DNA of 64,000 nucleotides from contig JAWKQE010000018.1 of the NCBI GenBank assembly GCA_041390305.1, positions 80,304 through 144,303 of the forward strand. Direction: 5' to 3'. The DNA comes from JACKCR01 sp041390305 (GTDB lineage Bacteria > Eisenbacteria > RBG-16-71-46 > CAIMUX01). A program made the position numbers and the translations under genes. The notes below the pieces were generated by a model that was not told the origin of the DNA, made no database searches, and worked only from the letters and a program-made list of their open reading frames with translations. This document shows, one piece after another, positions 17,690 through 26,674 of the stretch. The first letter of the stretch is position 1. The number at the start of each line of letters is the position of its first letter.

Positions 17690-18814
17690 TCATCCCAAGG
17701 TGGCGAGTAGAACTCCGCCCGCCACGGCGGAGCCGATCACTCCTGCGACGTTGGGCGCCATGGCGTGGTTGATGAGGAAGTTCTGCGGATCCTCCGCTGC
17801 GCCCAACATCTGGCAGACGCGGGCCGAGTCCGGGACCGCCGAGACTCCGGCCGCTCCGATGATCGGGTTGATCTTGTCCTTCAGGAACAGGTTCATCGCC
17901 TTGGCGAAGAGGACGCCGGCCGCGGTCGCGACACAGAACGACGCGGCTCCGAGCGCGAATATCTTGAGCGAACTGGGAGTGAGGAAGTGAGCGGCGTTGG
18001 TCGACGCACCCACGGTGAGACCGAGCAGGATCGTGATCGTGTCGATGAGCGCGGTGCGCGCCGTGGTCGCGAGACGCTCCGTCACGCCGGACTCCTTGAG
18101 CAGGTTCCCGAAGAACAGCATTCCCAGGAGGGGAAGCGCACCGGGTGCGATGAGCACGGTCACGAGGAGTCCGATGATCGGGAAGAGCACGCGTGCGCGC
18201 TTGCTCACCGGCCGATTCGGCTTCATCCGGATGAGTCGCTCCTCCTTGCTCGTGAGCAGCTTGACGATCGGTGGCTGGATCAGCGGCACGAGGGCCATGT
18301 AGGAGTAGGCCGCGATCGCGATGGCGCCAAGGAACTCCGGAGCGAGCTTCGACGAGATGAAGATCGCCGTGGGGCCGTCGGCTCCTCCGATGATGCCGAT
18401 CGCCCCCGCGTGAGGCGGGTCGAACCCCAGGAAGATCGCGCCGAGCAGAGTGAGGAAGATCCCCGCCTGTGCAGCGGCCCCGAGCAGGATGAGTTTGGGA
18501 TTGGAGAGCATGCTCGAGAAGTCGGTCATCGCCCCGATACCGAGGAAGATGAGCGGTGGATAGTACCCCTGCGTCACACCCTGATAGAGGATGTTGAGCA
18601 CGCTTCCTTCTTCATAGACACCGAGGCGGAGTCCCTCGGCGAACGGGATGTTCCCGAGGAGAATGCCGAATCCGATCGGGACGAGAAGGAGAGGCTCGTA
18701 GTCCTTGGCGATGGCGAGCCAGATGAAGAGGCACCCAACCGCGAGCATGACGGCGTACTGCAGGGTGAAGTGTCCGAACGAGCCGGAGCGGAGGAACTCG
18801 AAGAGGATGTCCAT
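17690..18814 (-). CDS. mmdB: Na+-pumping decarboxylase, beta subunit
   Basis: This 374-residue integral membrane protein is the carboxybiotin decarboxylase and sodium channel of the methylmalonyl-CoA/oxaloacetate decarboxylase family. About nine hydrophobic helices are present. Signature stretches include PIGFGILLGNIPFAE, GIIGGADGPTAIF (containing the conserved Asp of the sodium path), IGAAGVSAVPDSARV and the C-terminal NHAMAPNVAGVIGSA. It decarboxylates carboxybiotin held on the carrier protein and exports sodium ions. It is the last gene of the operon, 3 bases after the biotin carrier gene, with the stop/start arrangement TGAcccATG implying translational coupling. No adjacent transporter or regulator is evident. 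Confidence 0.93.
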   Translation of the reverse strand: MDILFEFLRSGSFGHFTLQYAVMLAVGCLFIWLAIAKDYEPLLLVPIGFGILLGNIPFAEGLRLGVYEEGSVLNILYQGVTQGYYPPLIFLGIGAMTDFSSMLSNPKLILLGAAAQAGIFLTLLGAIFLGFDPPHAGAIGIIGGADGPTAIFISSKLAPEFLGAIAIAAYSYMALVPLIQPPIVKLLTSKEERLIRMKPNRPVSKRARVLFPIIGLLVTVLIAPGALPLLGMLFFGNLLKESGVTERLATTARTALIDTITILLGLTVGASTNAAHFLTPSSLKIFALGAASFCVATAAGVLFAKAMNLFLKDKINPIIGAAGVSAVPDSARVCQMLGAAEDPQNFLINHAMAPNVAGVIGSAVAGGVLLATLG

Positions 18815-18817
18815 GGG

Positions 18818-19255
18818 TCACTCGAATTCGACGAGGATCTGACCTTCGCGTACGGCGTCTCCGACCGCGACATGTACGGCTTTGATCGTTCCGGCCCCGG
18901 GTGCCGCGATCGACGTGTTCATCTTCATCGCCTCGAAGACCATGAGAACGTCCCGCTCCTTCACGGTGTTTCCCGGAGCACAACGCACTTCGATCACCGT
19001 CCCCGCGATCGGCGAGGTGACGGTTCCCTGCGGCGACGCCGTCCGGCTTCCGGAGGGCGGCAGGGTCGGCGCTGCGGGCCGCGGAGATGGGCTCGCCGAG
19101 GAACCACCTCCGCCCGCGCCGGCAGATGCCCCGGGGAAGGGTGAGGTCTGACGCGGCGCTGGCGGAAGTGCGGACATCGCGAACCCTTCGCCGACGTCGA
19201 GCACCTCGACGTCGACTTCGTAGGCCACTCCGTGCACGGTGATGCGGAGCTTCAT
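18818..19255 (-). CDS. mmdC: Biotin carboxyl carrier subunit of decarboxylase
   Basis: This 145-residue protein has an N-terminal strand region (MKLRITVHGVAYEVDVEVL), a long flexible Pro/Ala/Ser/Gly linker (about 30-75), and a C-terminal biotinyl domain with the biotinylation site EAMKM near residue 112. The linker lets the biotin arm swing between the carboxyltransferase and the membrane subunit. AAAGGA precedes the start. The preceding OadG-type gene ends 12 bases upstream and the beta subunit starts 3 bases downstream. Confidence 0.93.
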   Translation of the reverse strand: MKLRITVHGVAYEVDVEVLDVGEGFAMSALPPAPRQTSPFPGASAGAGGGGSSASPSPRPAAPTLPPSGSRTASPQGTVTSPIAGTVIEVRCAPGNTVKERDVLMVFEAMKMNTSIAAPGAGTIKAVHVAVGDAVREGQILVEFE

Positions 19256-19267
19256 GCAGTCGTCCTT

Positions 19268-19651
19268 TCAGTGGCTACGGCCGTTGCCGCCGGGGGAGTT
19301 GGCCTCGGCGCCATGCCGGTCGATGACGTGAGATCCCATGAGGACGGCACGTCCTTGCTGGGACCAGCTGCTCCCCGCGCCGTGGGCCGAACCGACCGGG
19401 CGGATGGAGCGGAAGTGGAACCGGCCACCGACGACGGTGGCGACGGCGGCGGTGAGGATGACGAGAGTCGTCGCGTCGATCGTGGGGGGGCGAGTGTCCC
19501 GGGCCTGATCGGCGGCCTTCTCCTGCTGCTGCCAGCGCTCGTCGATCCGTCTCACGAGCGAGACGACGAATGCGATCAGCGCCAGCACCGCGAACACGAT
19601 GACGAGCCCAACCCCGGTGAGGTTGAGTGCGAAGCGCAGCGACTCGCTCAT
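19268..19651 (-). CDS. OadG-type small membrane subunit of decarboxylase
   Basis: This 127-residue protein has one N-terminal membrane helix (LTGVGLVIVFAVLALIAFVV), the mark of OadG/MmdD gamma or delta subunits that hold the complex together. The following charged region leads to a second hydrophobic stretch (TTLVILTAAVATVV) and a tail with SIRPVG and SWSQQGRAVLMGSH, typical of the fused form of this subunit. Its ATG overlaps the stop of the carboxyltransferase gene (ATGA), so it is translationally coupled. Confidence 0.85.
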   Translation of the reverse strand: MSESLRFALNLTGVGLVIVFAVLALIAFVVSLVRRIDERWQQQEKAADQARDTRPPTIDATTLVILTAAVATVVGGRFHFRSIRPVGSAHGAGSSWSQQGRAVLMGSHVIDRHGAEANSPGGNGRSH

Positions 19652-21198
19652 AGCGGGATCAGTCCGTGCTTCTTCTGTGGACGGATCTCACGCTTGGTCC
19701 GAAGGACGGAGAACGCCGCGGCCACGTACGGACGCGTTTCGGCAGGCAGAATCACGTTGTCGATCATTCCACGCTCTGCCGCGAGGTACGGATTGGCGTA
19801 GGTCTCCGTGTACTCGTCGACGAGCCGCTTCCTCTCCGCCGCGGGATCATCCGCCTCCTGGATCTGCTTCCGATAGAGGACGTTGACCGCTCCTTCCGGA
19901 CCCATCACGGCGATCTCGGCGTTCGGCCACGCCGCGGTCCGGTCCGCGCCCATGCTCTTCGCGCACATCGCCAGGTACGCTCCGCCGTAGGCCTTGCGGA
20001 GCAGGATCGTGATCTTGGGCACGGTCGCGGCGGCGTAGGCGAAGAGCATCTTCGCGCCGTGCCGCACGATCCCGCCGTACTCCTGACGGACGCCGGGCAG
20101 GAACCCGGGCACGTCGACGAAGGTGAGGATCGGGATGGAGAAGGCGTTGCAGAACCGGATGAACCGCGACGCCTTGTCCGAGCAGTCGATGTCGAGCACG
20201 CCCGCTTTCACGATCGGCTGGTTGCCGATCACACCGATCGTGTGTCCCTGCATCCGTGCGAGTCCAATCACGATGTTCGGCGCGAAGTGTTCCTGGATCT
20301 CGAGGAAGTCCCCGCGATCGACGACCCGCGCGACGACGTCCCGAACGTCGTACGGCTGCCTCGGATCGACCGGCACGATCTGCTCCAGCAGCGGGTCCGG
20401 TGCGACGGCCTCCTCCGCCAGCTCGGGGAGGAATGGGCAGAGTTCCGCATTGTTCGACGGCAGGAAGGAGAGAAGGCGCTTCGTGATCTCGACGGCGTGC
20501 TCGTCCGACTCCGCAACGAAGTGGACGACGCCCGAGTAGTAGGCGTGGCTCTCGACGCCGCCGAGTGCTTCCGCCGAGATCTCCTCGCCCGTCACTTCCT
20601 TGATGACCTTGGGGCCCGTGATGTAGATCTGCCCTTCGTTCCGGACCTGGATGATGAAGTCGGTGAGGGCGGGCGAGTAGGCTGCGCCTCCCGCACAGGG
20701 TCCGGCGATGATGCTGATCTGGGGCACCACGCCCGAGAGGAGGACGTTCCGGAAGAAGATGTCGCCGTAGCCGGAGAGCGAGTCGACTCCCTCCTGGATG
20801 CGCGCGCCGGCGCCGTCGTTGATGAAGACGAAAGGACAGCCGGTCTTGAGTGCCGCGTCCATCACTTCGCGGATCTTTCGGGCTGTTCCTTCTCCGACGG
20901 ATCCCCCGGCGACGGTGAAGTCCTGGCTGGCGACATAGGCAACGCGGCCGTCTACGCCCCCGAGTCCGGTGACGACACCATCGCCGGGGAGATGCTTTCC
21001 AGCGAGCGATGGGTCGTTCGACCGATGCTGTACGAAGAGGTTGAGTTCCTGGAACGTGTCGGGGTCGAAGAGGAGGGCGAGGCGTTCGCGGGCGGTGAGC
21101 TTACCGGCTTCGTGTTGCGTAGCGATCCGGGCTGGGCCCCCGCCTTCGTACACCTTCTGTCGCTTCTGGAGGAGCGACCGAACGGGATCGGATGACAT
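19648..21198 (-). CDS. mmdA: Methylmalonyl-CoA decarboxylase carboxyltransferase (alpha) subunit
   Basis: This 516-residue protein is an acyl-CoA carboxyltransferase of the PccB/MmdA family. Visible marks are GKLTARERLALLFDPDTF, GGVDGRVAYVASQDFTVAGGS, the acyl-CoA loop GGAAYSPALTDF, and the C-terminal half with QPIVKAGVLDIDCSDKASRF and LLRKAYGGAYLAMCAKSMG. It moves the carboxyl group from an acyl-CoA, most likely (S)-methylmalonyl-CoA, to the carrier biotin. Because it sits with sodium-pump subunits and no biotin carboxylase, a decarboxylase is more likely than propionyl-CoA carboxylase. Glutaconyl-CoA cannot be ruled out. The start at 21198 follows AGAGGTG; a GTG at 21204 is the alternative. 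It is the first gene of the operon. Confidence 0.92.
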   Translation of the reverse strand: MSSDPVRSLLQKRQKVYEGGGPARIATQHEAGKLTARERLALLFDPDTFQELNLFVQHRSNDPSLAGKHLPGDGVVTGLGGVDGRVAYVASQDFTVAGGSVGEGTARKIREVMDAALKTGCPFVFINDGAGARIQEGVDSLSGYGDIFFRNVLLSGVVPQISIIAGPCAGGAAYSPALTDFIIQVRNEGQIYITGPKVIKEVTGEEISAEALGGVESHAYYSGVVHFVAESDEHAVEITKRLLSFLPSNNAELCPFLPELAEEAVAPDPLLEQIVPVDPRQPYDVRDVVARVVDRGDFLEIQEHFAPNIVIGLARMQGHTIGVIGNQPIVKAGVLDIDCSDKASRFIRFCNAFSIPILTFVDVPGFLPGVRQEYGGIVRHGAKMLFAYAAATVPKITILLRKAYGGAYLAMCAKSMGADRTAAWPNAEIAVMGPEGAVNVLYRKQIQEADDPAAERKRLVDEYTETYANPYLAAERGMIDNVILPAETRPYVAAAFSVLRTKREIRPQKKHGLIPL

Positions 21199-21438
21199 GG
21201 GCACCTCTGAAACTCTCTAGCGGAGGCCGCCTCGTCCGGACGCATGCATGCGTCCTTGCGATGCGGGCCTCCCAAATGGCACTCAGCGACCGTAGATCCG
21301 GGGACGAAGCGTCGCCATCCGTACTCCCCGAACGGGCGGACGGCATTCCCCTCGGGGAACCCCTATGGGCACGGTGATCGAGTCGTCCTAGCTTCGCGAA
21401 CGGGGTCGGTCTCTCTTCGAGGACTACGGAGGTGTGAC

Positions 21439-21888
21439 ATGGACGTGTCGTTCTTCGTTCACGAACGACGGTCATCGATCTTGGAGCAAGCCGAGGAGGT
21501 GCTGGGGAAGCACCACCTCACGCACTATGAGGATGCGGAACAGGGGGAGGTGCGGGAGCGACTCGAGGGGCTCTTCGACGTCGTGGAGACGAGCCTCGAG
21601 ACCAAGAACCTGGCCCCGGTGGTCACGTACGCGAGGAAGATCGCGCAGGACCGCTTCGCAGCCCACTACGACCTCTTCGAGGTACAGACCGCGTTCAACG
21701 CGCTCGAAGCCGTCACCTGGCGGACCATCATCGCGGAGATGGAGGCGTGCGACTACGCCTCGGCTCTCGGGTCCCTCAGCACTGTGCTGGGTGCCGGGAA
21801 GGACAGCCTGGCCCAGACGTACGTCGAGTGTGCGACGAACTCGCGAACGCCGACGATCGACGTGAAGTACCTCTTCCGCGGTGAATGA
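21439..21888 (+). CDS. Small helical protein, RsbRD_N-like sensor domain
   Basis: This 149-residue protein starts after a strong site (GGAGGTG). It is all-helical by composition and its run of heptad-like helices (ILEQAEEVLGKHHL; LEGLFDVVETSLE; VTYARKIAQDRF) resembles the RsbRD N-terminal domain, a globin-like or four-helix module in stress-sensing proteins. The resemblance is moderate. An aromatic-rich region, FNALEAVTWRTII, follows, and the tail has VKYLFRGE. It stands alone between two other transcription units. No STAS or kinase domain accompanies it. Confidence 0.65.
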   Translation: MDVSFFVHERRSSILEQAEEVLGKHHLTHYEDAEQGEVRERLEGLFDVVETSLETKNLAPVVTYARKIAQDRFAAHYDLFEVQTAFNALEAVTWRTIIAEMEACDYASALGSLSTVLGAGKDSLAQTYVECATNSRTPTIDVKYLFRGE

Positions 21889-22008
21889 GGAGATCGCACG
21901 CCGGGGAGGACGGAACTAGTCCTCCCACGACGTATCAGCGGGTCGATCGACGCGACACTCTCCCAGAAGACAACAGGGACCTCATCCGACCGGAGGCCAC
22001 TTCTGGGC

Positions 22009-24630
22009 GTGCTGCATTCGACCATGCTCCATCTGGGCGTGGGTGTCACTCTCGTGCTCTCGTCGTTCGCCGGCGTGGCCGCAACACCCGATCCCCATGT
22101 CATCGCGCACGATGCCGTAGGCGATTCGGCGAAAGGCCCTGCGTTCTTGCCCACGGCAGAACCCGCCCCAGCCGCGGCGAACTCCGAGCAGGATCCCCAC
22201 GCGGGACCCGAGAAGGGCCCCGAACTCATTCGCGAGTACTTCCGGGACTGGCACGAGCCGTTTCCCGCCGACCTGGAACGGGCGACTTCCAGCCGAATCT
22301 GGCAGGACATCGATGCGATGCCGAGTGAGCCGGCCATGGCGGGTGCTGGCGGACCCGGCCAGCCCTTCGCCTGGCAGCCCTACGGGCCGTTCGGAATGGT
22401 CACGACCGCGGGCGGGCAGTTCAGCGGCCGTATCGTCGATCTGAACGTCGGGCCGGACGGTATCCGCGCCGTGGCGGCCGCGAGTGGCGGCGTCTGGGTA
22501 CGGGACGTTTCCGGCTGGCAGGCGACCACGGACGACCTCACGACACAGTGGATCGGAAGTCTCGACGTACACCCGACGGACCCGAACATCATGGTGGTCG
22601 GCACCGGTGAGCCCTTCCTCCGCGCGGGCACCGGTCTCTGGAAGACGACCGATCGCGGGGATTCCTGGACGTCGATCTCGATGTCTCCCGAACCCGCGAC
22701 CTGCTTCCGCATTCGCTATGGCGCGAACGGTGCGGTCGTTCATGGAGCGTTCGATTCCGGCTACTACCGTTCCACCGACGGCGGAGAGACGTGGTCGCGT
22801 CGTCTGAACAACGGTTGGCCGACCGATCTCGCGCTCCATCCCACGAACCCGAACGTGCTCTACCTCACGGTCTACGGCCAGGGTCTCTTCCGTTCCGTCA
22901 ACGGCGGGGTGAACTGGAACGAGGTGCTGGGAACGGGGCTTCCGCAGTCGGATATCGGACGAGGATCGATGACCATCTGTGCGTCTGACCCGAACCGGAT
23001 CTACGTTGCGTACGCGCGCCAGAACGGGACGATGCTCGGCACTTTCCGCACGACGGATGGCGGGTCGACTTGGACCGACATCACACCCGTCGACGACTAC
23101 TACTGGGGACAGGGTTGGTACAACAACACCATCTCCGTCTCCCCGGTCGATCCCGACCTCGTGCTCGCAGGTGGCGGGGGGCTCATCCGTTCGACAGACG
23201 GTGGAGACAGCTGGTTGGTGGTGAGCAGCCCGAGCGTGCACGCGGACTGTCACGCTTCGGCCTGGTCGGACGATGGCGCAGAGTTCTGGCTCGGGCACGA
23301 CGGTGGATGGTGCCACACGAGCGATGGGGGAGTGTCGTGGTCGTCCGATGACAACACGCTCCCGATCACGCAGTTCGTCCTCATCGGGGCGAGCTCGACG
23401 GAGGTGCCGTTCGTCTTGGGTGGAGGCTCTCAGGACAACGGCATCTCCGTCACTACTGATGGTGGCGCGAGCTGGGTCTTCCGTCACGGTGGAGACGGTG
23501 GCGGATTCGTCGTCGACCCGAACGACTGGCACGTCCAGTACTCGACGGCGGGCGTCTATGGAGGCTCCTGGCCGTTCCGTCGCTTCCGTTCCGTCGACGG
23601 CGGCATCACCTGGGATCAGATCAACGGCGGCATCGGAGTCGCGAGCCAGTGGTGGCTTCGCGTCCGAACCGATCTCGGCGATCCAGCCACGTTCTTCACG
23701 TATGGCGACGGGTTCGTCTACCGGACCACGTTCGGATTCTGGTCGTCGATGAACGGCAATCCCACGGTGTTCCCGCACTTCGTCTCCGAACTCACTGCAT
23801 CGCGGTTCGCAGAGCCAGAGGGAACGGTGTACGCCTGCCTCGACTCGAACGTCGACGGCGAGCGTCTCATGGTATGGAACGGAAGTGCCTTCGACGAGCG
23901 ATCGGCCGGCATTCCCAGCGGACTCCGTATCCGGAAGGTGCCGACCCATCCGCGGAGGCCGGACTGGGCTTTCGCCATCATCAACGGCCTCGGTTCCCCG
24001 GGCGAGAAGATCTACAGGACGACGGATCGTGGTCTCACCTGGACCAACATCACCGGCAACCTCCCGGACCTCCCCATCTCCGACCTGGTTGCCCATCCCA
24101 CCGACGACGATCGCCTCTTCCTCGGCACCGAGATGGGAGCATTCCGCACCACCGACGGAGGCTCGACCTGGGAGCGTTGGCAGCTCGGCCTTCCGGAGGC
24201 CGCTACCATCACCGAGCTGACGTTCGTCGACCGCTTCGACGACGAGGGCGAGTTCTTCATCGTTGCGGGTACGTGTACGGTCGCGGCACGTGGGTGCGGA
24301 GATCGGGACCGACGATACGAGCAGCGTGCCCGGGGATCGGATTCAGTGAGGATTGGGGATGATCCGGGTCTACTCACCCTTCACGCCCCAGCCCCCAACC
24401 CCTTTCCGAGAGTCGACCTCGCTTTCCTTCACGCTTCCTCAGGCGGCACGGGTCGTCATGACACTGCACGACGCTGGTGGACGGGAAGCCCTCCACTGGT
24501 GGATGGCGAGCAAGGGCATGGTTTCCACCGCGTCCGTCTCGAGGCGGATCGACTGCCTGCCGGTACGTACCTCGTGAGGTTCGCCACCGGGGACGGGATC
24601 ACCAGCACGCGGATCACCGTCCTGGACTGA
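22009..24630 (+). pseudogene. Secreted Asp-box (BNR/sortilin-like) propeller with broken C-terminus
   Basis: The frame runs from a GTG at 22009 (or ATG 22024) to a stop at 24630. It encodes an export signal and a large propeller with many Asp-box motifs (S/T-x-D-x-G-x-x-W), for example TTDRGDSWTS, STDGGETWSR, TTDGGSTWTD, STDGGDSWLV and TTDGGSTWERW. This looks like WD40/sortilin-type glycosidase-like folds without an evident active site. From about 24265 on, the sense of the protein jumps between frames: YGRGTWVRR, then EIGTDDTSSVPGDRIQ, then LLTLHAPAPNPF, then RESTSLSFTLPQAARVV, then HGFHRVRLEADRLPAGTYLVRF. Put together these form an ordinary end plus C-terminal sorting module, so the gene is complete apart from several small indels. 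These may be assembly errors, since the next two genes show the same. Confidence 0.8.
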
Positions 24631-24736
24631 CACGGTCCGGTGTACACTGGTGGTACGTCTCCGATCACGCCTCCGGCGGCCGGTTTCTCCAATGCCACCG
24701 GCTCGTCAGGGCACACCTCGAATAGGAGAGACCTCC

Positions 24737-25095
24737 ATGCGATCGAGACGATTCCTGCGTGCCGCGCTCACGTACCTCGCGGTCCTCGCTCTCCTGGCCG
24801 GAGTCGGCGTCGGGATCTCGCCTTTCCAGATCCGGAGCCGGTGTTGCCTCCATCTCGGACTACGCACTCGAGCGGACGCCAGATGGAGATCGGGTCGACG
24901 CTCTGCTGCAACTGGTGGGAGACGAGAGCGTACTCCTCACGGTAGCGGAACCGCGCGATCTGGGCACTGGGACGGATTCGTGACCAGAGGGCGCTTCCCC
25001 TCCTCGCCGAGCTCCAGACCGACGAAGTGTGTGACCACGTCTCGGGCGTCTGTCAGCACGAGATCGAGAAGGCCATTCGCCGCTGCGAGCACTGA
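24737..25095 (+). pseudogene. Small exported protein, split over three frames
   Basis: An ATG at 24737 follows GGAGAG and starts a signal peptide (RRFLRAALTYLAVLALLAGV). After about 25 residues the protein-like sequence moves to another frame (VASISDYALERTPDGDRVD, then LVGDESVLLTVAEPRDLG) and then to a third (RDQRALPLLAELQTDEVCDH, VSGVCQHEIEKAIRRCEH), ending at 25095. Joined, it is about 115 residues, with three Cys and three His in the last 30 residues that could bind metal or form disulfides. I do not recognise the family. Two frameshifts, at about 24810-24835 and 24960-24975, are needed. They fit the pattern of indels in the flanking genes. Confidence 0.55.
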
Positions 25096-25254
25096 GGCGC
25101 AGGCCCGTCGGTCCCGGCCGGCCTAGCGGGCTCATCCAACGGTGCCGGGTAGACCTCGGCCGATGCCGCGGTGCCGGTAACCACGCGCCGTCCGGCCACA
25201 TCCTACTGCTCGTCAGAACGCGCAATGAGTTCCACGTCTTCCAAGGAGGAAGCC

Positions 25255-26159
25255 ATGTCGATCCGACCCGTCAAGCGGGCGACCCAGGCGGTGCCGACGC
25301 TCGAGGGTGCCGGCGTCAAGCTGCGGAGAGCCTTCGGCTTCGGTGACACCGCCGAGACCGATCCGTTTCTCCTCTTCGACGACTTCCGGAACGAGCATCC
25401 GGAGGACTACCGAAGGGCTTCCCGTGGCACCCGCACCGCGGATCGAGACGATCACGTACGTGCTGGCCGGGAACGTCGCTCATGGGGGACAGCCTCGGAA
25501 ACGCCGGATCGATGGGTGCAGGTGACGTCCAGTGGATGACGGCCGGGAGCGGCATCCTCCACCAGGAGATGCCCGAGGGTGATGAGAACGGCCGGATGCA
25601 CGGCTTCCAGCTCTGGGCGAACCTCCCCGCGTCGCCTGGGCGATGACCAAGCCGCGCTACCAGGACATGCGGTCGCAGGAGATCCCCGAGATCACGGACG
25701 ACGACGGTACGTTCGTCCGGGTCATCTGCGGTGAGTTCTGGGAAGAAGCGGGATCGGTCGAAGGTGTCGCCGCGGATCCGCACTACATCGACGTGACGAT
25801 CCGTCCGAACCAGAAGAAGCACCTACCCGTCGAGACGACGCTGGCATGCGTTCGCCCATGCAGCCCGAAGGCTCTGCGAAGTTCCGGTGATGCCTCAGGT
25901 CCTCAGGGCGCTCACGGAGCGCGTCGGGATCGACGACGAACCACTGGTTCGTGAACTCGGCGACCGCTCGCTCGTCCTGTTCGACAGCGGGGACGAGGTC
26001 GTCGTCCAAGCGGGTGAAGAGGGGGTGCGATTTCTCCTCGTCTCCGGCAACGCTACGGAACCGGCGGCTTGGCGCGGGCCGATCGTGATGAACACGCAGC
26101 AGGAGCTGATGCAGGCGTACAGCGAACTTCGGAACGGGACGTTCATCAAAGAGCAGTAG
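25255..26159 (+). pseudogene. Pirin-family protein, multiply frameshifted
   Basis: The start at 25255 follows AAGGAGG and opens MSIRPVKRATQAVPTLEGAG, then RAFGFGDTAETDPFLLFDDF, the N-terminal signature of pirin. The rest is spread over three frames: WHPHR, RIETITYVLAGNVAHG, MTAGSGILHQEMPEGDENGR, MTKPRYQDMRSQEIPEITD, and the C-terminal cupin half with VRELGDRSLVLFDSGDEVVV, GVRFLLVSGNATEPAAWRGP and IVMNTQQELMQAYSELRNGT, ending normally at 26159. Pirins are bicupin proteins with an iron site made of three His and one Glu, some with quercetinase activity. The HPHRG and HQE segments that carry these ligands can be read, but only by changing frame. Five or more indels are needed, so either the gene is dead or the sequence here is faulty. 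Confidence 0.85.
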
Positions 26160-26167
26160 CCGTCCCG

Positions 26168-26674
26168 TCAGTCGGTCTCTTCGTCTCCTGAGGAAGCGAA
26201 GGTGTCCGCGATCCCGAGGAAGTGGCCGTTGTCGGCCCGGATCGGGTCGTCGGCGCCGGGGCCGCACGAGAGCGACGCACCGGTCTCCCCATCCGCACCC
26301 GCGCTGTAGAGCTCGTAGTCCGTGTTGACGGGGTCTCCGTACGCGTCCGTACGCGTGCCGCCGCAGGAATCGTCGACTGGGAGGTAGATGTACGGGTTGC
26401 CCCAGGGATCCTCGCGGTCGTCGAAGTGGATCTTCGCGAGGTTGGGCGGGTAGGTGCCACGCCGCTTGTGGTAGTCGTCGATAGCCACGGAGATCGCCGT
26501 CAGGTCCGACACAGCACGGACGTTCTTGGCGCGATTGATTACGCTCCCGTACGACACGACGGCCGACGTCGACACGATTCCCAGCACGATCAGAACGAGA
26601 ATGACTTCGACCAGAGTGAACCCTGCACCGGCCGGCCGGGCGGCGGATGGGAGCGGACGGTCCGTTGTCGTCAT
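26168..26674 (-). CDS. GspG-like pseudopilin
   Basis: This 168-residue protein has a prepilin leader and cleavage site (GAGFTLVEVILVLIVLG), with the conserved Glu at +5, and an N-terminal hydrophobic helix. The C-terminal half has the major pseudopilin signature: DDREDPWGNPYIYL, and later YELYSAGADGETG, plus an Asp-rich calcium-binding-like loop. It is similar to GspG but no other type II secretion genes are nearby. Its start overlaps the stop of the upstream gene (26671-26674), so the two are translationally coupled. Confidence 0.85.
   Translation of the reverse strand: MTTTDRPLPSAARPAGAGFTLVEVILVLIVLGIVSTSAVVSYGSVINRAKNVRAVSDLTAISVAIDDYHKRRGTYPPNLAKIHFDDREDPWGNPYIYLPVDDSCGGTRTDAYGDPVNTDYELYSAGADGETGASLSCGPGADDPIRADNGHFLGIADTFASSGDEETD

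Noticed and set aside
17765..19144. 459-codon open frame on the plus strand
   Set aside because: Antisense to the beta subunit and biotin carrier genes, with a highly charged sequence typical of an antisense frame.
19666..21195. 509-codon open frame on the plus strand
   Set aside because: Antisense to the carboxyltransferase gene with high-similarity family motifs; no ribosome binding site and no recognisable domain.
21982..24096. 704-codon open frame on the minus strand
   Set aside because: It is antisense to the Asp-box propeller gene, whose repeats and signal peptide are clear. GC-rich coding DNA often leaves the opposite frame open.
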